Source: DASUFP01 sp036274495
GTDB lineage: Bacteria; Bacteroidota; Bacteroidia; AKYH767-A; OLB10
Assembly (NCBI GenBank): GCA_036274495.1
Contig: DASUFP010000042.1
Coordinates: 1 to 52,044 of the forward strand
DNA: 52,044 nt
Direction: 5' to 3'
This document shows, piece after piece, positions 17,951 to 26,471 of this stretch (its first letter is position 1; each line of letters starts with the position of its first letter). Made by a program: the position numbers and the translations under genes. The notes under the pieces were generated by a model. That model was not told the DNA's origin. It ran no database searches and was given only the letters and a program-made list of their open reading frames with translations.

Positions 17951-18208
17951 GTAATAATAATAAAGAACCAGCCGATAACATCGCCCTGAATGATATGGCG
18001 GATGTGTTGTGGTATGTTTATTATTATTAATTTATGTCAGTTTATTTGACAGAGAGAATGTGTCTTATATGCGCCATTTTGTTGGGCAATGAAAACGCCG
18101 GGAGTAGTTGTCCGGGAAGGGTTGGTCGAACAAACACACCGGACGTTTAAGGAAACAAATTATACTTCGAACGAACCGTAGTGCTAATTTAAATACTTAT
18201 AGGAAAGT

Positions 18209-19714
18209 ATGAAAAATTTCCTTTCAATAATATTATGCGTGGTTATGCAAAGTGTATATGCCCAAACTCCGGGAACATTGGACAGTACTTTCGGAATTAA
18301 CGGAAAAGTAGAAACCATTTTCGGTAATGGACTTTCAATATCAAATTGCAATCTTGTCCAGAATGACGGTAAAATATTAGCAGCGGGAGTTGCTTATAAT
18401 GCGGCAACAGATGATGATTTTGTAGTCGTGCGTTATAATACCGATGGTTCATTAGATACGACATTTGGCACAACGGGTATTGTAACCACCGATATACAAC
18501 AAAATCATGAGCAAGCTTTCGCAATGGCATTGCAAACAGACGGAAAAATAGTATTAGCTGGTCAGACGGGAGGATTTTCTACAGGAGCTTATGAAGAACT
18601 TGTGGTAATCAGATATGAATCAAATGGCACTTTGGATAATACTTTTGGAATGGGAGGAGAGGTAATAATACCTGAACCAGGTGGAAATCTATCTTACTAT
18701 ATTAATGCAATTGCACTTCAAACTGATGGGAAAATTGTTGTTGCGGGAGCAGATGGATTTGGTATTCACAGCTATGCAGCACTTTTCAGATTTAATACTA
18801 ATGGAGATTTAGATACCTCCTTTAGTCAGGATGGAATTGTGACAATGCAAATAGATTCCCCATTAAATGTTTTGACTTCTGTACTAATTCAACCCGACGG
18901 AAAAATAGTTGCTGCAGGATACACCTTGAATGATATAGCAGTAGTGCGTTATAATTCAAATGGAACACTGGATTCTTCTTTTGCAACAGGAGGCATTGCA
19001 GTTATTCCAAATGGTCTTGCAAGAAGTGTAATTTTACAACCGGATAATAAAATTGTTGTCACAGGACGTATAATGGGTTTCAAAATGTGTATTATTCGTT
19101 ATAATACAGACGGCTTTTTGGATAATACATTTGGAATTGGGGGTATTTCAATTACAGTTTTTGGTTCTGCCACCTCCGATTCATTTCAATCTGTACTTCA
19201 GCCTGATGGAAAAATATTAACGGCTGCAACTTATCATGACGGTAGTAATGACAGAGATTATTTATTAGCGTGTCATAATTCAAATGGATTTTTAGACAGT
19301 TCTTTTGGAAGCAATGGATATGTTACGACTGATTTTATCGGTTATGATGATGAACCACGTTCACTGGCTTTACAACAGGATGGTAAGATTGTTTTATCCG
19401 GTTATTACAGTAACGGAACCAATTATTATTTTGGATTAGCACGATATATTCCTGATTTAACTACCAATACTCTCAATATTGAAATTTCGGATACTCCTTT
19501 AAATATATTTCCCAATCCAACACACCGGAATATCAATGTAAATGTAAATCCAGGAGCAAGTATTTTAATATTGAATGTACTTGGTGAAATTGTCTTTGAG
19601 AAAAGATTGTCAAATAGTAAAAGAGAAAATATTGAATTGGATGTTTCATTTCTTTCCTCTGGCATTTATTTTATTAAGTCAGAGAATGAATTGAGAAAGT
19701 TTGTCAAAGAATGA
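18209..19714 (+). CDS. T9SS type A cargo with delta-60 repeats
   Basis: 501 residues. Signal peptide MKNFLSIILCVVMQSVYAQ. It is followed by about seven delta-60 repeats, each with LDxxFGxxGxVxT...QxDGKIxxAG...xxRYNxxG (for example GTLDSTFGINGKVET and LQTDGKIVLAG), which fold as a beta-propeller-like array. The C-terminal NIFPNPTHRNINVNV...ILNVLGEIVFEKRLS...SFLSSGIYFIKSENELRKFVKE is a T9SS type A sorting domain. Lies between attC-like sites, so it may be a 1.5-kb cassette with a secreted product. Confidence 0.88.
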   Translation: MKNFLSIILCVVMQSVYAQTPGTLDSTFGINGKVETIFGNGLSISNCNLVQNDGKILAAGVAYNAATDDDFVVVRYNTDGSLDTTFGTTGIVTTDIQQNHEQAFAMALQTDGKIVLAGQTGGFSTGAYEELVVIRYESNGTLDNTFGMGGEVIIPEPGGNLSYYINAIALQTDGKIVVAGADGFGIHSYAALFRFNTNGDLDTSFSQDGIVTMQIDSPLNVLTSVLIQPDGKIVAAGYTLNDIAVVRYNSNGTLDSSFATGGIAVIPNGLARSVILQPDNKIVVTGRIMGFKMCIIRYNTDGFLDNTFGIGGISITVFGSATSDSFQSVLQPDGKILTAATYHDGSNDRDYLLACHNSNGFLDSSFGSNGYVTTDFIGYDDEPRSLALQQDGKIVLSGYYSNGTNYYFGLARYIPDLTTNTLNIEISDTPLNIFPNPTHRNINVNVNPGASILILNVLGEIVFEKRLSNSKRENIELDVSFLSSGIYFIKSENELRKFVKE

Positions 19715-19859
19715 AAACGCCCTCTTTTATGTGATATCGATTGACCGGGACTTACTGATAAAAAGAAATAAAACTAAGCCTCGGTTTACTCATACTTAGT
19801 TTGAATGATGAAGAATTCGAGAATCAGGTTTTGCCTGTTTTGACAGGTAAACAAACAGA

Positions 19860-20009
19860 TTGGTCAGCCTGCCATGTCTTCTTTTTGTTTCGAAAAGTAA
19901 ACTGATAAGCAGGGGTTTGGAAACAATTGATTTTCCGGTAAACTTGGGAATACTCTGACGCAATTTAATTCTTATATCTCATGTGCGGCAACCGGCAGGA
20001 ACGTTAGTA
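19860..20009 (+). repeat. attC-like site (site E), arms decayed
   Basis: R'-like GTTAGTA 20003-20009 is preceded by GGCAACCGGCAGGAAC. The only clear partner is CCTGCC near 19868-19873, pairing with GGCAGG. The central block TTTGGAAACAATTGATTTTC, then GGTAAACTTGGGAATACTCT, is clearly homologous to the loops of sites C and H. Downstream the site borders a 700-bp stretch without a clear gene. Confidence 0.45.
19917..19946 (+). promoter_or_regulatory. promoter inside site E
   Basis: TTG 19917-19919, a 19-base spacer and TAAACTTG 19939-19946 (one mismatch to TAnnTTTG). Same relative position as the promoters in sites F and H. Confidence 0.45.
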
Positions 20010-20725
20010 CTGATTTACTTGAAATCTATCTTCCTGGCAGTCGGTGTTAGAAAGGCCCGTGGTTTTTGATTTTGCTGTCGCAAAATGTCTTCGATTTAAA
20101 CATTTTCGTTTCACCCATACTCAATGCCAGTGCATGTGATGTTTGTCGGTTTTGTCGGATGAAACTTGTTCCATATAGATACAAAGACTACTAAAGAAAA
20201 ACTAATGCACTGGCCCTCGCTTTATAGACGTGTCAGAAATGGGTAGCATCTATTAATTATCCTCGAAATGGATTGAAATGCTCCTGGCCGTAGTTCCTGC
20301 ATTTATTATATTCGTCGGGCGGAGCTAAACCCGTCACTATTCGTACATTAGCGGTAGCGGGCCGAAGAATTTAGCTTCGTTTGAGAATTTGTAGTACCGG
20401 GAAGCTTTTGTATCTTTATTCAGAGCTTGGCAATCGGTCCTGCATATTCGATGAAGCAAAGAATTATGGTTGGTAAATAATTGTTGAGTTAATTTTATGA
20501 ATTCAATTTCAAAGGTGCGGCAGCACATCCGGTAAAAGATGATTAAAGGAAAAGTAGCAAGGACTATGTAAACTAAAAGTTGTGCTTCTGACAAGCAGAG
20601 CACGTAAATGAATAATCGCGCATCTAAACATTTCATTTCCCCATCTTAAATGTTAAAGTTGGGATTGTGTTTTCTGCCAGAATACATTTATTTTATGAAT
20701 TATAACAGTACTAAAGCTGTTCATC
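20010..20725. other. long intergenic stretch, possible dead cassettes
   Basis: No recognisable gene. Another ACATTAGCGG R'-like box lies at about 20344-20353. A stable hairpin around 20580-20602 (GTGCTTCTG, loop, CAGAGCAC) is seen. This may be a cassette whose gene has been lost. A 99-codon minus-strand frame at 20337-20636 is not convincing. Confidence 0.35.
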
Positions 20726-22432
20726 ATGAAACGTTTATTTAAAATAACACTCCTTGCATTTGTAATATCTATTAATTCAGTTAGCAAGGCACAATATTTT
20801 GCCTGGGCTAAGCAAATTGGAGGCTTTTTTCCTGATGCCGTTACATCATTTGCCATTGCTGCGAATGGAGATATATACCTGACGGGTGAATTTAGAGGCA
20901 CTGTGGACTTTGATCCAGGACCTGGCATTAATAATCTGACGGCCTATGGAAATACTGATATGTTTATTCTAAGACTGGATGCATCCGGAAATTTTATTTG
21001 GGTAAAACAAATTGGTGGTTTGGCAAATGAAAAACCCCAGGCAATAGCCCTGGATCTCAGTTCAAACGTATATACTACAGGGTATATATGGGATACAACT
21101 GATTTTGATCCGGGCCCTGGGATTTATAATTTGCCTGGAGGAGGATTCATTTCCAAACTGGATTCAACAGGCACTTTTGTTTGGGCCATGCAATTCGGAT
21201 TGCCGCTTTCAACTGAAGGTGTTTCCATCGTAGCAGATGAATTTAATACAGTCTACACTACTGGAATCTTCAACGGTACCATAGATTTAGATCCTGGACC
21301 GGGAGTCGTTAATTTGACTTCTGCAGGTTCCGATGATGTATTTGTTTCCAAAATTGATGCAGCCGGTAATTTTGTTTGGGCAAAACAATTTAGCGGTATA
21401 ACAGATGAAATTGGCACTGCTATAGCCATTGATCATGTTGGTAATGTATACACTTCCGGTTATTTCAGAAGTGATTCAACCGATTTCGATCCCGGTCCGG
21501 GTGTTTATTATCTGAATTCATTGACTAGCGATTATGATATTTTCATCTCCAAACTGGATTCATCAGGTAATTTTGTATGGGCAAAATCGATGGGAGGAAA
21601 GTATAATGATGTTTGCTATTCGATAGCCCTCGATAACAATGGCGCAGTTTATACATCTGGATATTTTCTTGATACAGCAGATTTTGATCCTGGTATTGGG
21701 GTCTATAATCTTATTTCAGGTGGATTTTCGGATGTATTTATTACCAAACTAGATTCCAATGGCAACTTTATTTGGGCAAAGCAAATGTCAGGCCCGGGCG
21801 CTGCCGCTACAAATTGTTTGATTATCGATTCGGCAGCCAATATATACACAACCGGTTACATGGCTGGTGGTTTTACTGATTTTGATCCCGGTCCGGGTAA
21901 TTTTAATTTAAATCCGGTTGGCAATTCAGACGCTTTTATTTCAAAGCTGGATTCTTCAGGGAATTTTCTATGGGCCGGAGCACTGAGTGGCAATGCAACC
22001 AGTGAAATTTTCACCGAACAAATTGCGATGGGATTGAATTCGGAAATTTATATTGCCGGAGGGTTCAGATACATCATTGATTTTGATCCCGGCGCAGGAA
22101 TATTTAATATGACACCGTTGGGGAATTACCCGACAGATGGCTTTATACTGAAATTGGATGCCATGACCGTTTCCGGTGAAAATGTTGAAATGCGCAATTT
22201 GATCTCCATTTTCCCGAATCCGGCTTCCGATGATGTTACTATTACATTCCATACGTTGTTTCGTGGAAGTGTCGAAATCAAAAGTATATTAGGCAAAACA
22301 ATAGTTTATGAAGAGGTATTTGGTCTCTCAGATATGAGAATGGATATTAAAGATATCTCCGATGGAATATATTTTGTAACCGTTTCAGATGGCGCTTTTT
22401 CTTATACCAAAAAATTGATCGTGCAAAATTAA
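20726..22432 (+). CDS. T9SS type A cargo with seven FDPGPG-type repeats
   Basis: 568 residues. Signal peptide MKRLFKITLLAFVISINSVSKAQ. Seven repeats of about 60 residues share [IVTA]D-x-DPGPG-x-x-N-L ... F-I-S-K-L-D-x-x-G-N-F-x-W-A-K-x-x-G-G ... V-Y-T-x-G-x-F (two degenerate: DPGIG and DPGAG). They resemble SBBP repeats with an added loop; the D-x-DPGPG loop may bind a cation, by inference. The C-terminal SIFPNPASDDVTITF, ILGKTIVYEE, ISDGIYFVTV, KKLIVQN is a T9SS type A domain. Confidence 0.88.
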   Translation: MKRLFKITLLAFVISINSVSKAQYFAWAKQIGGFFPDAVTSFAIAANGDIYLTGEFRGTVDFDPGPGINNLTAYGNTDMFILRLDASGNFIWVKQIGGLANEKPQAIALDLSSNVYTTGYIWDTTDFDPGPGIYNLPGGGFISKLDSTGTFVWAMQFGLPLSTEGVSIVADEFNTVYTTGIFNGTIDLDPGPGVVNLTSAGSDDVFVSKIDAAGNFVWAKQFSGITDEIGTAIAIDHVGNVYTSGYFRSDSTDFDPGPGVYYLNSLTSDYDIFISKLDSSGNFVWAKSMGGKYNDVCYSIALDNNGAVYTSGYFLDTADFDPGIGVYNLISGGFSDVFITKLDSNGNFIWAKQMSGPGAAATNCLIIDSAANIYTTGYMAGGFTDFDPGPGNFNLNPVGNSDAFISKLDSSGNFLWAGALSGNATSEIFTEQIAMGLNSEIYIAGGFRYIIDFDPGAGIFNMTPLGNYPTDGFILKLDAMTVSGENVEMRNLISIFPNPASDDVTITFHTLFRGSVEIKSILGKTIVYEEVFGLSDMRMDIKDISDGIYFVTVSDGAFSYTKKLIVQN

Positions 22433-22524
22433 TTTATTGGTTGCCACTGCTCCCTCATTTCATCCTTATAACAGACGAGAGTGGGGCATTCCTGTGTGTC
22501 GGGCGTAGCACAAACCGTCACTAA

Positions 22525-22725
22525 CATAGCATTAGTTCCAGCGAAGCATTTGTTTTTGGTCGGTATGAGTATATGCAAAATGATGTAGCATCGAGGAGAA
22601 TAATACATCAAACATTTTCTAAAAACACAACATTTGATACATTGCTTCTCGGCAAAGGAGTACATTTATATACAGCGATTGACAAACAAGGTCATTTGAG
22701 AAATGGTCGTGTAATTAAAATGTGA
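22525..22725 (+). pseudogene. T9SS C-terminal domain fragment
   Basis: An open frame bounded by TAA at 22522 and TGA at 22723 encodes NDVASRRIIHQTFSKNT, TFDTLLLGKGVHLYTAIDKQ and GHLRNGRVIKM. This aligns closely with the sorting domain of the protein at 33600-34640 (YDVSSRIILQQTFTNTGSLN, TEQLAKGMYLYEVRNKDG, RKGKVVKD). Only about 60 codons remain and no signal peptide or body is present, so it is the stranded 3' end of a T9SS cargo gene. It lies between two cassette-like genes and before site F. Confidence 0.7.
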
Positions 22726-22740
22726 GAAAATACATCGCAA

Positions 22741-22869
22741 AAAAAGTGCCGGTTCCTCAAGGCGGTCTTAATGATGTTTTGTGACTTTAATTCTTTTGGT
22801 TAGCTTTGGGAAGCAGGTAACTGCCTGTAGTCTATATCCGCCCGGAAGGCATCCGGCGACCCGTTATCT
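22741..22869 (+). repeat. attC-like recombination site (site F)
   Basis: GCCGG 22748-22752 and GGCGG 22761-22765 pair with CCGCC 22838-22842 and CCGGC 22853-22857, and R'-like GTTATCT is at 22863-22869. The R'' box is unclear (A-rich sequence before GCCGG). The loop carries a complete promoter. Confidence 0.55.
22779..22808 (+). promoter_or_regulatory. promoter inside site F
   Basis: TTG 22779-22781, a 19-base spacer and TAGCTTTG 22801-22808 match the Bacteroidota consensus exactly in both elements and spacing. It points to the YCF48-like gene at 22892. Confidence 0.6.
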
Positions 22870-22891
22870 GTTATTACATTAAAAACTGTTA

Positions 22892-24151
22892 ATGAAACGA
22901 CTTTTTGTAGTCTTCATAATATTGTCCTTTCTCATGAAGCAACATGAGTGTAAAGGCCAATGGCTAACCATCTATCAGGACCCAAACCTCTATAATATGG
23001 GGGTTCATTTCCTCAACCCTGATACAGGATTTGTTGTTGGTGTCACCTGGAATCCAAATATTATTCCGCAAGGGATTATTCTCAAAACAACGGACGGCGG
23101 CTTGACCTGGGATTCTACCTATACAAATTTTGGAAACTTCATGATTGAATTTCCAGGCACTACTACCGGATATACCGGCGGGCATGATGGGTTTGTTTAT
23201 AAAACAACCGACATGGGAGTTACTTGGAATCAAACTCCGGCATCACCGGCCACTGATTTTGGAAACGGTCATTTCTTCTCAGTTGATACAGGTTTTGTAG
23301 TCACATGGCCCGGAAGTATTCTGAAAACAAATGACGGATCCAACACATGGTTTTTTGATACAGCCGTAGTGGACTATTCACAGTTTCCGGGAATGGGAAG
23401 CATTCAGTTTATGAACGACACCTTTGGGATAATAGCTTCCTGCTACAACGGAGTATTTGCACGGACGTATGACAGGGGTCAGACATGGACTTCAGGGTCG
23501 GTGGATTCCAACATGTACATAAATGCTATTTACATGAAGGATGAAACAGAAGGTTTTGCAATTGGCTGGTTCGGAAGCGTAAGTCGTACATTTGATGGAG
23601 GAAATACATGGACTACCCCCATCAGTCTTGGCTTTTATCACCTCCATGAGATGACCTTTTTTAATAACAGCGCCGGATATATTGTTGGCGGGAAGGAATG
23701 GATGACAAACGATGGACAACCTAATGGAATTATTTACAAAACCGTTGATGGGGGAAATACCTGGTCGGTAGTTGACTCAACATTTCCCGGATATTTGACA
23801 TCGATACAAGCGGTAAATGACTCTGTTGGATATGCCTGTGGCGGAAATGGACTGGTGCTCAAAATCATTAATGGCAATGTTGTTAATGGATTAACATCGT
23901 CGATACCTGAATGCAAGTTTGAAATTCACCCCAATCCTGCAAGCGAAAATATCAGAATTATAACTTCGGAGGAAAATTTAAATTGCTCCATGAGACTTTT
24001 AAGTATTGAGGGAAAAACCTTGTTACATCAAAAATTTGTTAATTCATTGAACTTAGATGTCAGCCTGCTGTCGGATGGGATTTACTTCATTGAACTGACT
24101 TTGCCAAATGGATTTGTTGAGTCAAAGAAATTGGTTAAAACTAAACACTAA
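22892..24151 (+). CDS. T9SS type A cargo, YCF48/BNR-like propeller
   Basis: 419 residues. N-terminal signal MKRLFVVFIILSFLMKQHECKG. The body has the YCF48/BNR pattern (LNPDTGFVVG...ILKTTDGGLTWDSTYT...VYKTTDMGVTWNQ...SRTFDGGNTWTTP...IYKTVDGGNTWSVVDS...GYACGGNGLVLK), that is, repeated Asp-box-like K-T-T-D-G-G-x-T-W blades. The C-terminal FEIHPNPASENIRIIT, LLSIEGKTLLHQKF, LSDGIYFIELT, ESKKLVKTK is a T9SS type A domain. It is flanked by sites F and G and preceded by the site-F promoter, a self-contained 1.3-kb cassette-like unit. Confidence 0.9.
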   Translation: MKRLFVVFIILSFLMKQHECKGQWLTIYQDPNLYNMGVHFLNPDTGFVVGVTWNPNIIPQGIILKTTDGGLTWDSTYTNFGNFMIEFPGTTTGYTGGHDGFVYKTTDMGVTWNQTPASPATDFGNGHFFSVDTGFVVTWPGSILKTNDGSNTWFFDTAVVDYSQFPGMGSIQFMNDTFGIIASCYNGVFARTYDRGQTWTSGSVDSNMYINAIYMKDETEGFAIGWFGSVSRTFDGGNTWTTPISLGFYHLHEMTFFNNSAGYIVGGKEWMTNDGQPNGIIYKTVDGGNTWSVVDSTFPGYLTSIQAVNDSVGYACGGNGLVLKIINGNVVNGLTSSIPECKFEIHPNPASENIRIITSEENLNCSMRLLSIEGKTLLHQKFVNSLNLDVSLLSDGIYFIELTLPNGFVESKKLVKTKH

Positions 24152-24162
24152 AGGAGAACAGC

Positions 24163-24280
24163 ATGTAACAGCCGATGTGCCACATGGCCGGCCAAGATTG
24201 TTTTAAAAATTTCTTCCTGCGCCCGAAAAGCGGCATTGGCAGATGAAAGCCGGATAGCAGCAACCCCGGGACTGTTAGCG
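24163..24280 (+). repeat. attC-like recombination site (site G)
   Basis: R''-like ATGTAAC 24163-24169 and R'-like GTTAGCG 24274-24280, with CAG/CTG extending the pairing. Inner arms are GGCCGGCC near 24186-24193 and GCCGG/CCGG copies before the R' box. Pairing is imperfect. No promoter-like TAnnTTTG in the loop. Confidence 0.45.
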
Positions 24281-24326
24281 GTAATTAACTGCGCATTCAC
24301 TTCTACTCAAAGACAATAAAATCGAA

Positions 24327-24710
24327 ATGAATTATTTACAAATGTTTGCTTTAATAATTATTTTGACTTATTGTTTTCAAGGATATATTAATGACAAAAG
24401 TCGTAAGGATCATAAAAGAACTATCGAGGTATGTGACAGTTTATATGCTGAGGAGTTTAGCACTTTTGGTCAGGGTGCATTTGGAGGAGACAGAATCGGA
24501 CAATGGTTGACTGACTCAACCAGTTTTAGAATTTATTTGGGAGTTTTTGATGAGTCGAGTGGTAAAATAACTATTGAGTGTAGTAGAGATTCGATTTTTG
24601 TTACTCAATTTCCAGATGAATTAGATGTTAATATTCATCTTAAATCTCCTCAGACAAAAACATATCAATTAAAGGAACTAAAGAAGTTAAATAATTTAAA
24701 TAACAATTAA
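24327..24710 (+). CDS. small hypothetical protein with N-terminal hydrophobic segment
   Basis: 127 residues. MNYLQMFALIIILTYCFQGYI is a membrane anchor or uncleaved signal; the cysteine at 16 makes a lipoprotein just possible. The rest is polar with repeated DSTSFRIYLGVF and GKITIECSRDSIFVTQ beta-like segments. No family recognised. Single gene between sites G and H, typical of orphan cassette genes. Confidence 0.6.
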   Translation: MNYLQMFALIIILTYCFQGYINDKSRKDHKRTIEVCDSLYAEEFSTFGQGAFGGDRIGQWLTDSTSFRIYLGVFDESSGKITIECSRDSIFVTQFPDELDVNIHLKSPQTKTYQLKELKKLNNLNNN

Positions 24711-24769
24711 AAAGCCATTTGGGCTGACATCATTCAATAATTTAGTTTGATATCAATAATCTCAACTGT

Positions 24770-24900
24770 CGCTGACACCGGCTTCTCGCCAGGCGGCAGA
24801 ATTGGGTTTGGAAGCAATTGATTTCCTGGTTATATTTGTAATACTCTGTCGCTGGCGGAATCCTTTTATCCCTCAGGCTGCAGTTAACCGGACGTTCGCG
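24770..24900 (+). repeat. attC-like recombination site (site H)
   Basis: CGCTGAC 24770-24776 (R''-like, AAC changed to GAC) pairs 5 of 7 with R'-like GTTCGCG 24894-24900, and ACCGG near 24777-24781 pairs with CCGG at 24888-24891. The left half (GACACCGGCTTCTCGCCAGG) resembles site A and site I left halves. The loop has a full promoter and the shared ATACTCTG block. Confidence 0.5.
24808..24838 (+). promoter_or_regulatory. promoter inside site H
   Basis: TTG 24808-24810, a 20-base spacer, TATATTTG 24831-24838. Faces the VOC gene at 24942. Confidence 0.55.
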
Positions 24901-24941
24901 GTCATTATAAGGAGTAAACAGTTTTTACAACAATAACTATT

Positions 24942-25373
24942 ATGGCAAAAACAAACATCTACTTAAATTTTCAGGGAAATGCAGAAGAGGCGTTTAACCT
25001 TTATAGATCAGTTTTTAAAACAGAGTGGGCAGCTCCTATAATGCGAATGGGTGATATGCCTCAGCAAGAAGGAATGCCTCAACTGTCGGATGCGGAGAAA
25101 AAAATGGTTATGCATGTATCGCTTCCAATTTTAGGTGGTACAAACATTATGGGAACAGACATGCTGGAAAGCATGGGACACAAATTAACGATTGGGAACA
25201 ATACAACGATTAGTTTAGAACCCGACACAAAGGAAGAGGCAGACAGAATATATAATGCACTCTCCCGGGGAGGGACAGATTGTGTTGCTCCCCATGATGA
25301 ATTTTGGGGTTATTGGGGCGTATGCCTTGACCGGTTTGGAATTCGTTGGATGTTTAACGTACCTAAACAATAA
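24942..25373 (+). CDS. VOC family protein (PhnB/glyoxalase-like)
   Basis: 143 residues. KTNIYLNFQGNAEEAFNLYRSVFKTEW, VMHVSLPILGGTNIMGTD and the end WGYWGVCLDRFGIRWMFNVP are the hallmarks of the PhnB-like vicinal-oxygen-chelate family (full length). The fold is a paired beta-alpha-beta-beta-beta module. Substrate unknown; many members of this subgroup have unclear metal ligands. Cytosolic. Such genes are frequent in integron arrays. Confidence 0.9.
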   Translation: MAKTNIYLNFQGNAEEAFNLYRSVFKTEWAAPIMRMGDMPQQEGMPQLSDAEKKMVMHVSLPILGGTNIMGTDMLESMGHKLTIGNNTTISLEPDTKEEADRIYNALSRGGTDCVAPHDEFWGYWGVCLDRFGIRWMFNVPKQ

Positions 25374-25454
25374 TAATATCCCAAAAAATGTAAGAATTGT
25401 TGACCGGCAAACGGCCAACCGGTATGTTATCAAATCGCTGTTAACATAGAATTA

Positions 25455-26021
25455 ATGAGAACTTTTAGCAATCTACTTTCCCTTATTATACTATTTGCCG
25501 CGGCTTGTAGCCAAAGCAAGTCGCCAACCGAAACTGCTGAATACAAAGAGTTTACAATAAAAGAATCCAATACTACTCCGACGGTCGACATCAAAGAATA
25601 CAGATTGATAACGACCAATAAAAGTGCTGACAGTGCCGACGCCATTGAAATACTTGGACTAAAGCGGAAACTTCCGCTTGCCATGCAAAGGAAAGATAGC
25701 TTGTTATTTGAAAAGATTCTGTCAAAGAACTTCACTTACAGGGGAGAAGATGAATTTTATATGAACAAAAATGATTATATCAATAACCGGATTCATGCGA
25801 CCTGGACAATCGATACAGTAAAATATCAAAATCTGGTGCTTCAATTTTTTGACGAAACGGCTATTCTGACGTACAGAAACACTTTAAATGGCACTGATGA
25901 AAAAGGTGTTCCTGATATTGAACATTATTCATGGGCAGATGTTTATACCAAAGAAAATGGAATATGGAAAATAAGATCAATTCATGAAATTGATTCAAAA
26001 GTCGAATATCCAAATAAATGA
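25455..26021 (+). CDS. NTF2-like (DUF4440) lipoprotein
   Basis: 188 residues. MRTFSNLLSLIILFAAAC is a lipoprotein signal with the lipobox cysteine at 18. After a 60-residue linker, the segment LGLKRKLPLAMQRKDSLLFEKILSKNFTYRGED, DYINNRI, YQNLVLQFFDETAILTYRNTL and YSWADVYTKENGIWKIRSIHEI has the SnoaL/DUF4440 cone fold pattern. An ACCGG/CCGGT stem at about 25403-25423, followed by GTTATCA, may be a short or decayed recombination site between this and the VOC gene. Confidence 0.8.
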   Translation: MRTFSNLLSLIILFAAACSQSKSPTETAEYKEFTIKESNTTPTVDIKEYRLITTNKSADSADAIEILGLKRKLPLAMQRKDSLLFEKILSKNFTYRGEDEFYMNKNDYINNRIHATWTIDTVKYQNLVLQFFDETAILTYRNTLNGTDEKGVPDIEHYSWADVYTKENGIWKIRSIHEIDSKVEYPNK

Positions 26022-26099
26022 TTACAGTAAAGTCATGAACATACAATAGTACCAAGCCATCATTGTCCAATTTTCTATACCATAGATGTACCAAGTATT

Positions 26100-26471
26100 A
26101 TGAATGAAACTCAAGTTAAAGAGAGATTGATAAGCTCTCTTAAAATGTTTGAAGGCGGAGGTGGACTTTCCGTCGGTGGACTTTTTTTGAGATATCATGA
26201 AAGTAATGGAAAGAGATTACTTGATGTGACGGGTGATACATTATGGAGTCCTAAAATATTAACTAAAAAGATGGCATTAAAGGAACTTGAAGAAATAAAG
26301 GATTTATTTAAACGGTTTACAGAAGTTTCCATGGAATTTTCGAATTTTACCAGTGGTTGCGAACTCCGATTTCATCTGGACTATAACTATGGAATGGGAA
26401 GTAAAGGAATCTGTTCGGAAGTTTTAGGAATCGTCACCTGGGACGAATTTTATTTAGATTTTGAAAAATAA
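26100..26471 (+). CDS. hypothetical protein
   Basis: 123 residues, soluble, mixed alpha/beta, with GGGGLSVGGLFLRYHESNGKRLL, an E/K-rich helix (MALKELEEIKDLFKRF) and CELRFHLDYNYGMGSKGICSE. No family recognised and no signal peptide. Codon use matches neighbours. Single gene with 78 bp upstream; looks like an orphan cassette ORF. Confidence 0.6.
   Translation: MNETQVKERLISSLKMFEGGGGLSVGGLFLRYHESNGKRLLDVTGDTLWSPKILTKKMALKELEEIKDLFKRFTEVSMEFSNFTSGCELRFHLDYNYGMGSKGICSEVLGIVTWDEFYLDFEK

Noticed and set aside
18069..18151. Possible attC right half (GTTGTCC, GTTTAAG) after the HEAT-like gene
   Set aside because: No consistent arms with CGATAAC at 17973; mentioned only as weak.
20337..20636. 99-codon minus-strand frame with hydrophobic N-terminus
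   Set aside because: No family resemblance, low-complexity hydrophobic start, opposite to all neighbours, and overlaps hairpins; treated as intergenic.
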